The notes under the pieces: generated by a model
Told to the model about the DNA's origin: nothing
Database searches by the model: none
The model's input: the letters and a program-made list of their open reading frames with translations, nothing else
Shown: positions 24,291 through 33,400 of the stretch, piece by piece
Layout: each line of letters opens with the position of its first letter
Numbering within the stretch: position 1 is the stretch's first letter
Translations under genes and position numbers: made by a program
Assembly: GCA_946188345.1 (NCBI GenBank)
Contig: CAMHUI010000002.1
Coordinates: forward strand, 37,271-101,270
DNA: 64,000 nt
From: an uncultured Prevotellaceae bacterium
Lineage (GTDB): Bacteria; Bacteroidota; Bacteroidia; Bacteroidales; Bacteroidaceae
Direction of reading: 5' to 3'

Positions 24291-26345
24291 ATGAATACAC
24301 ATCAGAGACTTTCCATGGGCCTGTTGCTGTTGGCAGCATGGCTGATGGGTGTGCCCGTGAAGGCACAAGTGCGACTGCAACCGTTGTTTACCGACAATAT
24401 GGTGTTGCAACAGCAGGTTGAAGCCCCCGTCTGGGGCGAGGCAAGACCTGGCTATACTGTGCGAGTCGAGACCTCTTGGGACCATCAGGTCTATGTCACA
24501 ACAGCCGATGCCGGGGGCCGCTTCATGGTGAAGGTGGCTACGCCGAAGGCTGGAGGACCTTACGACATTACACTCTGGGAGGCTAAGAACGGCAAACAAC
24601 GAGGCAAGGCTGTCACACTGCACAACGTCATGATTGGCGAAGTGTGGCTCTGCGGAGGACAGTCGAATATGCAGATGGAAGTGGAGTGGGGCCGAGTGAA
24701 GAATTTCGAAGAAGAGGTGCGGCAGGCAGAAAACCATCCCAATATCCGCCTACTGCACGTGCAGACCACGGCAGCAGCCACTCCCCAAACGACGCTCAGG
24801 GCTGTCGACGGAGGCTGGCAGGTGTGTTCTTCGCAGTCGGTCAAGCTGTTTTCGGCTGCCGGATATTTCTTCGGTCGTGAACTGGAGCAGGCTCTTCAGG
24901 TGCCCATCGGACTCATTGAGTCGTGTCTCGGCTCAACGTTTGCCGAGCCGTGGGTCAGTGCCGGAGCGCTGCGGCAGATGCCTTACTTCGACAAGGCCAT
25001 CGAGAAGGTGGCTTCGATGCCTACCGATAGCCTGGCCCGCGAAGAGCGGTATCGCCACGACCTCGACGAGTGGAACCTCCGAGTGGCGCAGGCCGACGGC
25101 AACGTCAGTTATGCCAATGGGCACCACACCTTATTATATAATAAGGACTTTGCCAAGGCCGAACGTTGGACCGACATACAGGTGCCCGGCCTCTTTGAAG
25201 ACCAGCTGAAAGACCGCTACGGGGCCTTCGATGGGCTCGTGTGGTATCGGCGCACGGTGGAGATTCCTGCCGAGTGGGCGGGGAAAGACCTTATGCTCAG
25301 GCTCGGAGCCATCGACGATGACGACGTGACCTTCTTTAATGGCGTTGAGGTGGGCACCCATCTCGGCGTCGCCTTCAACCGCGAGTACCTCGTACCGGCA
25401 GCCTTGGTAAAGGCAGGGAAAAACGAGGTCGCTGTCCGTCTGCACGATACGGGTGGCCTCGGGGGATTCTATAGCAAGGAGATGCGCGTGGAGCTCGCCG
25501 GTGCCAACAGGCAGGCTTCCCTTCCCCTTGCAGGCACATGGCAGTTCCTGGCCTCGATGGATGAGAAGGACATGCCCTTCTATCCCACCAATCTCAACCG
25601 CGACACCAATGTTCCTGCAGCCCTCTACAACGGTATGATACATCCGCTGACGCCCTTTGCCCTGCGTGGAGCCATCTGGTATCAGGGTGAGTCGAGCGTC
25701 GGCCGCGCCTATCAGTATCGCGAACTGTTGCCCGTACTCATCAACGACTGGCACTCGCGCTTTACTACTCCCGGCGATGAATTCCCATTCTATATCGTTC
25801 AGCTGGCCAACCACATGACACCGCAGACCGACCCTGCAGAGGAATCGACGTGGGCAGAGCTTCGCGAGGCTCAGCTGAAGGTGTCGCAGACGATGAAGAA
25901 CAGTGGGCTGGCAACGGCCATCGACATCGGTGAAGCTGCCGACATCCATCCGAAGAACAAGCAGGAGGTGGGCCGTCGGCTGGGACTCGTGGCTCGGGCA
26001 AAGACCTATGGCGAGCAGGTGGAATATGCCGGACCTCAATATGAGGGCTACCGGCAGGAAGGCCAGTTCATCCGGATTTTCTTCAGCCATGCCGACGGCT
26101 TGCAGGCTGCCGGGGAGACGCTGAAGGGCTTTGTCGTCGCAGGGCCAGACAGAAAGTTCCATTGGGCCGAGGCAAAGATTTCGGGCAACACTGTCGTCGT
26201 CTCGTCGCCTGAGGTTGACTTCCCCGTTGCCGTGCGCTACGCTTGGGCCAACAACCCCGACTGTAACCTCTTCAATGCTGCAGGACTGCCAGCTACGCCC
26301 TTCCGCACCGACGAGTGGCCAGGCCTTTCTATCAACAACTATTAA
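24291..26345 (+). CDS. sialate O-acetylesterase-type (SASA) carbohydrate esterase
   Basis: A 684-residue secreted protein, signal peptide cut near VKA-QV. The SASA-type SGNH domain has the catalytic Ser in WLCGGQSNMQM (about 125) and the Asp/His pair in EAADIHPKNKQEVGRRL. An inserted region (~290-410: LMLRLGAIDDDDVTFFNGVEVG, VRLHDTGGLGGFY) resembles a GH2-like sugar-binding jelly roll, usual for this subgroup. Family members remove acetyl groups from sialic acids or xylan. The lack of any sialidase nearby and the presence of GH43 and uxu genes make a plant-glycan substrate as likely as sialic acid; this is inference. Confidence 0.88.
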   Translation: MNTHQRLSMGLLLLAAWLMGVPVKAQVRLQPLFTDNMVLQQQVEAPVWGEARPGYTVRVETSWDHQVYVTTADAGGRFMVKVATPKAGGPYDITLWEAKNGKQRGKAVTLHNVMIGEVWLCGGQSNMQMEVEWGRVKNFEEEVRQAENHPNIRLLHVQTTAAATPQTTLRAVDGGWQVCSSQSVKLFSAAGYFFGRELEQALQVPIGLIESCLGSTFAEPWVSAGALRQMPYFDKAIEKVASMPTDSLAREERYRHDLDEWNLRVAQADGNVSYANGHHTLLYNKDFAKAERWTDIQVPGLFEDQLKDRYGAFDGLVWYRRTVEIPAEWAGKDLMLRLGAIDDDDVTFFNGVEVGTHLGVAFNREYLVPAALVKAGKNEVAVRLHDTGGLGGFYSKEMRVELAGANRQASLPLAGTWQFLASMDEKDMPFYPTNLNRDTNVPAALYNGMIHPLTPFALRGAIWYQGESSVGRAYQYRELLPVLINDWHSRFTTPGDEFPFYIVQLANHMTPQTDPAEESTWAELREAQLKVSQTMKNSGLATAIDIGEAADIHPKNKQEVGRRLGLVARAKTYGEQVEYAGPQYEGYRQEGQFIRIFFSHADGLQAAGETLKGFVVAGPDRKFHWAEAKISGNTVVVSSPEVDFPVAVRYAWANNPDCNLFNAAGLPATPFRTDEWPGLSINNY

Positions 26346-26363
26346 TACTTAATACTTGCAGAC

Positions 26364-26386
26364 ACTATAGGAGCTATAGTATTTTT
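26364..26386 (+). terminator. weak hairpin after the SASA gene
   Basis: ACTATAG (26364-26370) and CTATAGT (26374-26380) with a GAG loop, followed by ATTTTT. It is short and AT-rich, so only a possible terminator. Confidence 0.35.
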
Positions 26387-26403
26387 AGAACCTATAGTAA
26401 CAA

Positions 26404-26451
26404 AAGCGTACTCCGGAACGGCCGAAGGATGGCATGTTCCGGAGTACGCTT
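26404..26451 (-). terminator. terminator of pta-ackA
   Basis: Perfect 16-bp stem (26404-26419 with 26436-26451), followed on the minus strand by TTTTGTT, 12 bases after the ackA stop. Confidence 0.85.
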
Positions 26452-26463
26452 GGATTAGGTTGC

Positions 26464-27672
26464 TTACTTCTTGCGGGCTTCGAGCACGAGGTCCATGGTG
26501 TCGCGGGCGATGACGATTTCTTCGTCGGTGGGCACAACCCACACCTGCACCTTCGAGTCGGGTGCAGAGATGAGTTTCTCCTTGCCGCGGCAGTTGTTGG
26601 CTTCGGCATCCATCTTCACGCCGAGGAACTCCAGACCCGAGCAGGCATCGAGGCGCGTGCCAATCTGGTTCTCGCCGACACCAGCGGTCCACACGATGAC
26701 GTCAAGGCCACCCATGGCAGCAGCATAGGCACCGATATACTTCTTGATGCGGTAGTTATACATGTCGAGGGCCAGTCGGGCACGCTCGTTGCCTTCGGCG
26801 GCAGCGCTCTCAATCTCTCGCATGTCGCTTGAGATGCCAGTGATGCCGAGCACACCGCTCTTCTTGTTTAGGAAGTCGGCCATCTCCTGCGGCTGCATGC
26901 CGGTCTTCTGCATGAGATAGGTGACGGCAGATGGGTCGATGTCGCCAGAGCGCGAGCCCATCATCACACCGGCCAACGGGGTGAGGCCCATGGAGGTATC
27001 GATGACCTTGCCGTCCTTGATGGCAGCTACCGAAGCGCCGTTGCCGATGTGGCAGGTGACAATCTTCAGGTCCTTGATGTCGCGGCCCATCAGTTCTGCT
27101 ACGCGGTGGGAGACGTAGCGGTGGGAGGTGCCGTGGAAGCCGTAGCGGCGCACGTGCCATTTCTCATAGAACTCATAAGGTACGGCATAGAGGAAGGCAT
27201 ATGGCGGCATGGTGGAGTGGAAGGCGTTGTCGAAGACGGTGACCTGAGGCACGTCGGGCATCAGGTTGTCAACGGCACGCAGTCCGCGCAGGTGTCCGGC
27301 ATTGTGGACGGGTGCGAGGTCGCAGAGGCTCTCGATGCCGTCTTCCACTTCCTTGGTGACGATGCACGACTTCTCGAAGAGGTCGCCGCCCTGCACGATG
27401 CGATGGCCTACGGCATCGATTTCGTCGAGGCTCTTGATGGCACCGTATTCGGGGCTCAACAGGGTTTGGAACACGAAGTTCACACCTTCCTTATGGTCCG
27501 GCATGTCGTGCATGAGCACTTTCTTCTCGCCATTGGGCAGGGTGAGCTTCAGGAAGGCTTCGTCGAGGCCGATGCGCTCAACGCCACCTTGTGCGAGAAC
27601 GCTCTCGTCGTCCATGTCGTACAGCTTATACTTGATAGAGCTGCTACCACAGTTTAGTACTAAAATTTTCAT
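26464..27672 (-). CDS. ackA: acetate kinase
   Basis: Converts acetyl phosphate and ADP to acetate and ATP, the last step of acetate fermentation. The 402-residue length is standard. Seen motifs: MKILVLNCGSSSIKYKLYD at the start, TVFDNAFHSTMPPYAFLYAVP, RRYGFHGTSHRYVS, CHIGNGASVAAI, and TAGVGENQIGTR of the ASKHA fold. It lies 54 bases downstream of pta on the same strand, the usual pairing, and is closed by a strong terminator. Confidence 0.97.
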   Translation of the reverse strand: MKILVLNCGSSSIKYKLYDMDDESVLAQGGVERIGLDEAFLKLTLPNGEKKVLMHDMPDHKEGVNFVFQTLLSPEYGAIKSLDEIDAVGHRIVQGGDLFEKSCIVTKEVEDGIESLCDLAPVHNAGHLRGLRAVDNLMPDVPQVTVFDNAFHSTMPPYAFLYAVPYEFYEKWHVRRYGFHGTSHRYVSHRVAELMGRDIKDLKIVTCHIGNGASVAAIKDGKVIDTSMGLTPLAGVMMGSRSGDIDPSAVTYLMQKTGMQPQEMADFLNKKSGVLGITGISSDMREIESAAAEGNERARLALDMYNYRIKKYIGAYAAAMGGLDVIVWTAGVGENQIGTRLDACSGLEFLGVKMDAEANNCRGKEKLISAPDSKVQVWVVPTDEEIVIARDTMDLVLEARKK

Positions 27673-27726
27673 ATATATAAACGCTTTATATATTATTCCA
27701 ATTTATTTCTATTAAAATGTTTATAT

Positions 27727-28728
27727 TTACTTCATGGCTTGGCAGGCAGTGATGGCCACCATGTAGTAGATGTCGTCGACCGAGCATCCGCGCGAGAGGT
27801 CGTTCACCGGTCGGGCGATACCCTGCAGGATAGGCCCGATGGCGATGGCGTCGCCAAGGCGCTGGACGAGTTTGTAGCCGATGTTGCCTACTTCGAGGTT
27901 CGGAGCCACGAGCACGTTGGCCCTTCCGGCGATGTCGCTGCCGGGAGCCTTCTTCTGTCCTACGCTGGGCACTAGGGCGGCGTCGGCCTGCAGCTCACCG
28001 TCAATCTTCAGTTCGGGAGCCATCTCATGGGCCAGGCGGGTGGCTTCCACCACCTTGTCTACCACTTCATGCTTGGCCGAGCCTTTCGTGGAGAAGCTCA
28101 TCATGGCCACGCGGGGTTCTTCGAATCCGGCCACGCTCTTGGCTGTCTGGGCTGTGCAGACGGCAATCTGAGCCAGCTGGTCGGCATCGGGCATGGGGGT
28201 GACGGCGACGTCGCCCATGACGACGATACCGTTCTCGCCGAACTGCGGCTGCTTGGTGATGAGCAGCATGGCACCGCTGACGCAGGTGATACCCGGTGAG
28301 CACTTGATGATTTGCAGGGCGGGGCGCAGCGTGTCGCCCGTCGTCGAGAGGGCACCGGAAATCTGTCCGTCGGCACCTTCGGTCTTGATAATCATGCAGC
28401 CCAGGTAGAGCGGGTTCTTCACCAGTTCGCGTGCCTGCTCGATGGTCATGCCTTTCTTCTTGCGCAGTTCGCAGAGCAACTGGGCATACTCCTCGCTCTT
28501 GGGGTTGTTCTCAGGATCGATGATGGTGGCCTTCTGGATGTTTGTCAGTCCCCACTGGGCGGCCAGGCGGGCCAGCTCCTGCGGGTTGCCGATAAGGATG
28601 AGGTCGGCCAACTCGTCGGCCAACACACGGTCAGCGGCACGGAGGGTGCGTTCCTCCGTAGCCTCGGGCAGCACGATGCGTTGCTTGTCAGCCTTCGCAC
28701 GTGCCACAATTTGTTGAAGTAAATCCAT
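27727..28728 (-). CDS. pta: phosphate acetyltransferase
   Basis: Converts acetyl-CoA and phosphate to acetyl phosphate and CoA, feeding ackA. The 333-residue protein is the short Pta type: catalytic domain only, without the N-terminal DRTGG/BioD-like regions of the long enterobacterial form. Motifs include RIVLPEATEERTLRAA, NPLYLGCMIIKTEGADGQISGA, MSFSTKGSAKHE and GPILQGIARPVNDLSRGCS. A TACCTTTG box lies 40 bases upstream. Confidence 0.96.
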   Translation of the reverse strand: MDLLQQIVARAKADKQRIVLPEATEERTLRAADRVLADELADLILIGNPQELARLAAQWGLTNIQKATIIDPENNPKSEEYAQLLCELRKKKGMTIEQARELVKNPLYLGCMIIKTEGADGQISGALSTTGDTLRPALQIIKCSPGITCVSGAMLLITKQPQFGENGIVVMGDVAVTPMPDADQLAQIAVCTAQTAKSVAGFEEPRVAMMSFSTKGSAKHEVVDKVVEATRLAHEMAPELKIDGELQADAALVPSVGQKKAPGSDIAGRANVLVAPNLEVGNIGYKLVQRLGDAIAIGPILQGIARPVNDLSRGCSVDDIYYMVAITACQAMK

Positions 28729-28767
28729 AGTTATAGCTTTTCTCTTCTTAGATTTTTATTGTCAGTG

Positions 28768-28775
28768 CAAAGGTA
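28768..28775 (-). promoter_or_regulatory. TACCTTTG -7 box for pta-ackA
   Basis: A TAnnTTTG box on the minus strand, 40 bases before the pta ATG. The 22-bp tandem array lies about 100 bases further upstream. Confidence 0.6.
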
Positions 28776-28872
28776 GGAAAAAAAAGGAAAGTATACGAAT
28801 AATAAAGAATAAAAATGCAACAGGTTTGCGATTTTTGTTGCTTTCGCGGGCAGAAAACTCGTGGGTGAAAAA

Positions 28873-29004
28873 GTAAAAGATGATTTATTGCGAAGTAATA
28901 GATAGTTTATTACTCGGTAATAGATAGTTTATTACTTGGTAAAAGATGATTTATTACTTTGCAATAGATGATTTATTGCTTTACGATTGATGGCTTTTTG
29001 CTTG
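28873..29004. repeat. 22-bp tandem repeat array (6 units)
   Basis: Units begin at 28873, 28895, 28917, 28939, 28961 and 28983. The consensus is GTAATAGATGATTTATTACT plus two bases. Each unit carries its own GTAATA/TATTAC inverted arms; the last unit is the most diverged. It lies between the pta promoter and the 3' end of the DUF3472-like gene. The rest of the 411-base gap (28776-28872, 29005-29062) shows nothing recognisable. Confidence 0.8.
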
Positions 29005-29062
29005 GCGAGCGCTGTCTGTTTTTGCCACGGAGTGCAGTTCTCTTGCTGGCCATGGATATGGA

Positions 29063-29101
29063 AAGAGGCAAGACTCGCTTGGTTGGCGGGCCTTGCCTCT
29101 T
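29063..29101 (-). terminator. hairpin after the DUF3472-like gene
   Basis: 10-bp stem AAGAGGCAAG (29063-29072) with CTTGCCTCTT (29092-29101), 39 bases beyond the stop, weak T-run. Confidence 0.55.
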
Positions 29102-29139
29102 GTCGGTTGGAGAATCGCTGAAGCGGGATGGTCAGGCGA

Positions 29140-32100
29140 TTACTTGATGACTTTCTTGCCGTTCTGTATGACGATGCCGTGTGTTGTCTGGTTGACGGTG
29201 CGGCCCTGCAGGTCGTAAGTCTTGCCGTTCAGGCTTGCGCCGGCGGTCTGGAGGACTTCAATGCCGGTTACTACCATCTCGTCGAGGTTGAAGGTTATCT
29301 CCGTCATTCCTGCCGGCACGTCTTCCTTGGCGATGCAGATGCTATTGGCGGGCAGCGTGGATGAGGTATTCAGCGACATCACGGGCTTGCCGTCTTCCTT
29401 GAAGGAAAGCACGAAACAGGAGTTGTTCTCTATGGTCTCGTCCCGGCAGGTGCCTTGGAAGATGTTGGCTGCGACGACTTTCTTGGCTCCGGCAGTAGTG
29501 GTGGCCTGCGATGTTGCGACGCTTTTGGGCGTAACGCTCATCGACAGGGACTCGCCCTTTGTTCCCTTCAGCAGCATGGGGGTGCCGGCGGGAATCGTGG
29601 TGTTGAACTTGTCGGAGAGGTTCCACACTTTGACGGTTCCGTCGTTTTCTACCTTAGTGGCACAGAAGGCTGCCGTCTTGTCGAGTGTGATGTCGAAGTC
29701 GGCGTAGAAGCCTTTCACGTCGCCTTCGTCGAAGCTTACCTCGAAGGTCTTGACGGGCTCGAGATACCACTGTGCGCTGCTGACAGTGGCTGTGCCGGTC
29801 TTCAGGGTGCTGTTGGATGCAGTGATGGCGAAGGTGTTGCTCTGGCTTCCGCGCAGTGTGAAGTGGCATCCGCCCAGGTCTACGAGATATGTGACACCAG
29901 GCTCTTCGTCAACGACGACGGCTTTTCCGCTCTGGTTGGGCAGGGGCTGTATGCCTATGCCCTGGGTCATCAGGCGGTAGCCTTCGCCTTCCTTCTTGAA
30001 CTGCCAGATTTGTCCGGGGTCCTTCGTGTTGAGGGGAGTGATGACGAGGCCTGTTCCGTTGGAGAGTGTCATGTAGGGCTTCATCATATAGTTGCGCACG
30101 GCGGAACGGATGCGATAGAGGGTGGTCTCGGGTTCGAAAGCTATGCGTGGGGCGTTGTCGAAGAGTTCGGAAAGTTCTTCATAGTCTAATTCTCCGTTCT
30201 CGGTAGCTTCCTGGAGTTTCTTCAGGACTTCCGGATCGGAGATGCTTCCGACGACGCCTTCTGGAAGCTCGATGACGGTCTTGACTTCGTCTATCAGGGC
30301 ATTATAGTCGCCCGAGTTGTAGGCCTTGTCGATGATAGTATTCACGTATTCGTCGGTGGGCTGCATGGTGATGTTGTCGCGCAGGTCGAAGTAGCAGTTG
30401 GCGTTCAGGGTGCGTGACTTGGTGACGGTGCTTGCAGAGGCCGTGGCTGCAATGCTGAGGTATTCGCCGTTCTGCTTGATGGTGAATCCGCTGCCCGACT
30501 TGAAGTCTATCTCAACAGGCTTGGCCTGTGCGCTGAGGAGGGTAGAGCTCTCGAGGTTGAGGAACTTCTTGGAACCGATGTTATAGAGGTAGTAGTCGGT
30601 GCCTCTGTCGGGGCGAATGATAATCCAGTTGCCGGCATTGTCGGTGACTGGCATAAAGGTCTTTGCCTCTTCTGAGGCGCGGGGCAGGGTGGCATTGGCG
30701 GCAGACAGTTTCTTGGTTCCGTCGATTTCCCTAAACACGATGTCTCCCTGGCCGCTGGCATTATGTAAGACGTAGGCGCGGTTGGTTCCTATGTTTTCTT
30801 TTCTGAGCACGGTGCTATAGATGAGCGGCAGGTTGTCTTTGGCAAAGGTTCTCAGTTGCTTCTTCTGCCCGGAGAATGAGGCTGTGCCCTGTTCGTAAAG
30901 TGTCTGCAGTCCTTCCAGCGTCTCCGAACGGTAGCCGTTGAAGTGGTCGGCCTCGTCGAGCATCTCCTTCATGAGCGCTTTGAGCTCGGTGATGTTGTGG
31001 GTGTTGTTGATGCGTTGCTCCATGACGGTGTTGGCGTAGTAGTTCTTCACAGCCTGGTCTACCCGGCGCAGCAGGCGGTGGGTGTCGATGGTGTCGACGC
31101 AGGTCTGGTCTTCAGCCAGTGGCACATCGTAGGTTCTCATGACGCAGTCGTGCATGTTGACAAATCCGCCGGCAGTCATGAAGATGGCATTGGGGTCTTT
31201 GTCCCAGATGCCCCAGTTCATGTCGATGCGTCGGTCGCGCAGGTCGTTGCGCAGACGGGCAGGGTCATAGTATACACCGGCCGTAGTGAGGTTGCAGTGA
31301 TACCATTTGTTCGAGGCAATGGAGTGGAGGTAGCAGTTGCGGAATACTGCCGTGCGCTGGAACTGTCCGGCCGTGGGAATCCAGTTCTCGAGGAACGAGC
31401 CCCAGGTGTCGATATAGTTTCCCAGGCCGCTCTTGCGGAGGGTTGCCTGATAAATCCATTCGTCCTGATCCTCCATCTTATACCAGAGGGTGACGAGGGT
31501 GTTGTTGTAGGTGAAGGTCTGTGTTTGTCCGTTTTCGTCTTCAATGGTGACGGTGATGTCCTCGGGTCGGCAGGTGAAGAGCATCTGCACCCACTTGCCG
31601 GGCTCCCACCAAGAGGCTTCTCCCTTCATGGCTTGGATACCGGTACCCTCGTTGCCGAAGCGGTTGAACTTCACGTTTTCGTCTTTATCTAACCCGCCAG
31701 AGCGGAGGTAGTCGGGCAGGTAGGGAGTCTTGTCGGTGTCGCCATTGTCCCACATTGAGAAGATGACGTTGCGCCAATAGTCGCCGAAGTAGTTCTTTGT
31801 CTCCTGGTTGAGGCACGACTGGATGCCGAGGTATCCGCCCAGCAGGTTCATCGTAGAGATATAGGAGTTGATGTGTTCCAATCCGTCGGGAGCCTGCACT
31901 TCGAGGTATGCGAAGTCGTAGGAAGCTCCGGTGGGAGCGGCGGTGTTGGTTGTGCGCCAGGAGTTCAGATAGGTGGCGATGGCGCTGTAGATACGCGGAG
32001 TGCAGACGGCAGTCTTCGACTCATGATAGCAGAGCACGTAGTCGAAGCGGCCAAGGTAGCTGCTGCCATTCTCGCAGTAGAACTCCAGGCGATACCAGGC

Positions 32101-32556
32101 ATCCTTCTTGATGTTGATGTCGGGCACACATTCTACGGTCTGCTGAGTGCCTTTCTCGTTGAGCTGGAGGTCAGCGCTGTGTAGCACCTCGTGAGTCTCG
32201 GGGTCGAAGAACTTGGTCTTGATGGTGGCCGTCTTGCCTGTCTTAGTGGCAACGACCATGTCGGCTCTGAAGTGTCCCTCAGGCACATGGATATAGTAGG
32301 CTACGGTGGTGTTCTGGTCGGGCCACGTCAGATAGTAGCGCCAAGTGTTCTTGGAACTGCTGTCGTATTCTCCCGGTGTCTTCTTCAATTTGCCGTTTTT
32401 GTAATACTCAGGGCGGTCTGTGTTTTCGAGCCAGTTGTCTCTCTCGAGGCAAGCATTACGGGCATACACGGTGTCGGGTATGGCCTGATAGGTTTGTGCC
32501 GTCGTGCTGATGGTAGCCAGCAAGGCGATTGCTGTTAAAAGAATAGATTTCTTCAT
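29140..32556 (-). CDS. large secreted DUF3472-like protein with type IX-like C-terminal tail
   Basis: A 1138-residue protein from 32556 (MKKSILLTAIAL; signal cut near TTA-QT). Residues ~60-420 match the DUF5077/DUF3472 arrangement: a beta-sandwich with AYYIHVPEGHF, then GGYLGIQSC, VIFSMWDNGDTD and GNEGTGIQAMKGEASWW. A long helical and beta middle follows, then ricin-like or carbohydrate-binding-like repeats (~600-950). The last ~150 residues are the C-terminal module shared with the two large secreted proteins at 47-53 kb, ending YDLQGRTV ... IVIQNGKKVIK. DUF3472 has no experimentally established activity that I know of; glycan binding is plausible. It begins only 40 bases after cdaA with no promoter in between, so it may be read from the folP-cdaA promoter. 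Confidence 0.82.
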   Translation of the reverse strand: MKKSILLTAIALLATISTTAQTYQAIPDTVYARNACLERDNWLENTDRPEYYKNGKLKKTPGEYDSSSKNTWRYYLTWPDQNTTVAYYIHVPEGHFRADMVVATKTGKTATIKTKFFDPETHEVLHSADLQLNEKGTQQTVECVPDINIKKDAWYRLEFYCENGSSYLGRFDYVLCYHESKTAVCTPRIYSAIATYLNSWRTTNTAAPTGASYDFAYLEVQAPDGLEHINSYISTMNLLGGYLGIQSCLNQETKNYFGDYWRNVIFSMWDNGDTDKTPYLPDYLRSGGLDKDENVKFNRFGNEGTGIQAMKGEASWWEPGKWVQMLFTCRPEDITVTIEDENGQTQTFTYNNTLVTLWYKMEDQDEWIYQATLRKSGLGNYIDTWGSFLENWIPTAGQFQRTAVFRNCYLHSIASNKWYHCNLTTAGVYYDPARLRNDLRDRRIDMNWGIWDKDPNAIFMTAGGFVNMHDCVMRTYDVPLAEDQTCVDTIDTHRLLRRVDQAVKNYYANTVMEQRINNTHNITELKALMKEMLDEADHFNGYRSETLEGLQTLYEQGTASFSGQKKQLRTFAKDNLPLIYSTVLRKENIGTNRAYVLHNASGQGDIVFREIDGTKKLSAANATLPRASEEAKTFMPVTDNAGNWIIIRPDRGTDYYLYNIGSKKFLNLESSTLLSAQAKPVEIDFKSGSGFTIKQNGEYLSIAATASASTVTKSRTLNANCYFDLRDNITMQPTDEYVNTIIDKAYNSGDYNALIDEVKTVIELPEGVVGSISDPEVLKKLQEATENGELDYEELSELFDNAPRIAFEPETTLYRIRSAVRNYMMKPYMTLSNGTGLVITPLNTKDPGQIWQFKKEGEGYRLMTQGIGIQPLPNQSGKAVVVDEEPGVTYLVDLGGCHFTLRGSQSNTFAITASNSTLKTGTATVSSAQWYLEPVKTFEVSFDEGDVKGFYADFDITLDKTAAFCATKVENDGTVKVWNLSDKFNTTIPAGTPMLLKGTKGESLSMSVTPKSVATSQATTTAGAKKVVAANIFQGTCRDETIENNSCFVLSFKEDGKPVMSLNTSSTLPANSICIAKEDVPAGMTEITFNLDEMVVTGIEVLQTAGASLNGKTYDLQGRTVNQTTHGIVIQNGKKVIK

Positions 32557-32596
32557 GGTTAGTAATAGTTTTATTGTTTTTATTTTAGTTATCTGT

Positions 32597-33376
32597 TTAG
32601 GGCTGCTGCATTTCCTTGGCGAGCAGACTCTCAAGCTCTTCGGCAGACAGCCGGAGTCTGAACTCTCCTCTTATGGCCATGCTGATGCGGCCTGTCTCTT
32701 CGCTCACCACGATGGCCAGTGCATCGCTGCTTTGCGATATTCCCATGGCAGCCCGGTGTCTGAGTCCCAGTTCCTTGGGTATGTCTTGGTCGTGGCTGAC
32801 GGGCAGGATGCATCCGGCGGCCTTGATGCGTTTCTTCGAGATGACCATGGCGCCATCGTGGAGCGGGGAGTTCTTGAAGAAGATGTTCTCGATGAGCCGC
32901 TGGGCTATCTTGGCGTCGATGCGCTCGCCGGTATCGACGATATCATCGAGCGAGACACCTCGCTCGATGACGATGAGTGCGCCGACCTTGTCCTTGGCCA
33001 TGCTCATGCAAGCCATCACGATAGGCATGATGGTCTCCTTGTCTTCCTCCTGCTCTTTGTGGTGGACGAGGGAAAAGATGTTGGAGATTCTGCGGAAGCG
33101 CTGGTGAGCGCCGAGGGAGTAGAGGAATTTGCGAATCTCTTCCTGAAAGAGGATGATGAGTCCGATGACTCCCACGCTGACCAGTTTGTCCATGATGCTT
33201 CCAAGGAGGCGCATCTCCATAATCTGGCTGACGAAGAGCCAGACGAGGATGAATACCATGATGCCGATAAAGACGTTCAGCGAGCGGCTCTCCTTCATCA
33301 GGCGGTAGATATAGTAGAGCATGGCTGCTACGAGGACTATATCTATAAGGTCTTTTATTCCTATCTCAAAGGGCAT
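32597..33376 (-). CDS. cdaA: diadenylate cyclase CdaA
   Basis: Makes the second messenger c-di-AMP from two ATP. The 259-residue protein has three N-terminal membrane helices (about 8-28, 33-50, 62-78), a short coiled segment, and a DAC domain with both hallmark motifs, DGA (174-176 in PLHDGAMVI) and RHR (206-208 in LGLRHRAAMG). It is the membrane-bound CdaA class. Its start lies 24 bases after folP on the same strand, so c-di-AMP synthesis is co-transcribed with folate synthesis here. No CdaR or GlmM gene is adjacent. Confidence 0.95.
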   Translation of the reverse strand: MPFEIGIKDLIDIVLVAAMLYYIYRLMKESRSLNVFIGIMVFILVWLFVSQIMEMRLLGSIMDKLVSVGVIGLIILFQEEIRKFLYSLGAHQRFRRISNIFSLVHHKEQEEDKETIMPIVMACMSMAKDKVGALIVIERGVSLDDIVDTGERIDAKIAQRLIENIFFKNSPLHDGAMVISKKRIKAAGCILPVSHDQDIPKELGLRHRAAMGISQSSDALAIVVSEETGRISMAIRGEFRLRLSAEELESLLAKEMQQP

Positions 33377-33400
33377 GTTGACAATCGAAAGTATTTCTAA

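Noticed and set aside
28873..29004. CRISPR-like array
   Set aside because: Units are contiguous with no spacers and no cas genes are present.
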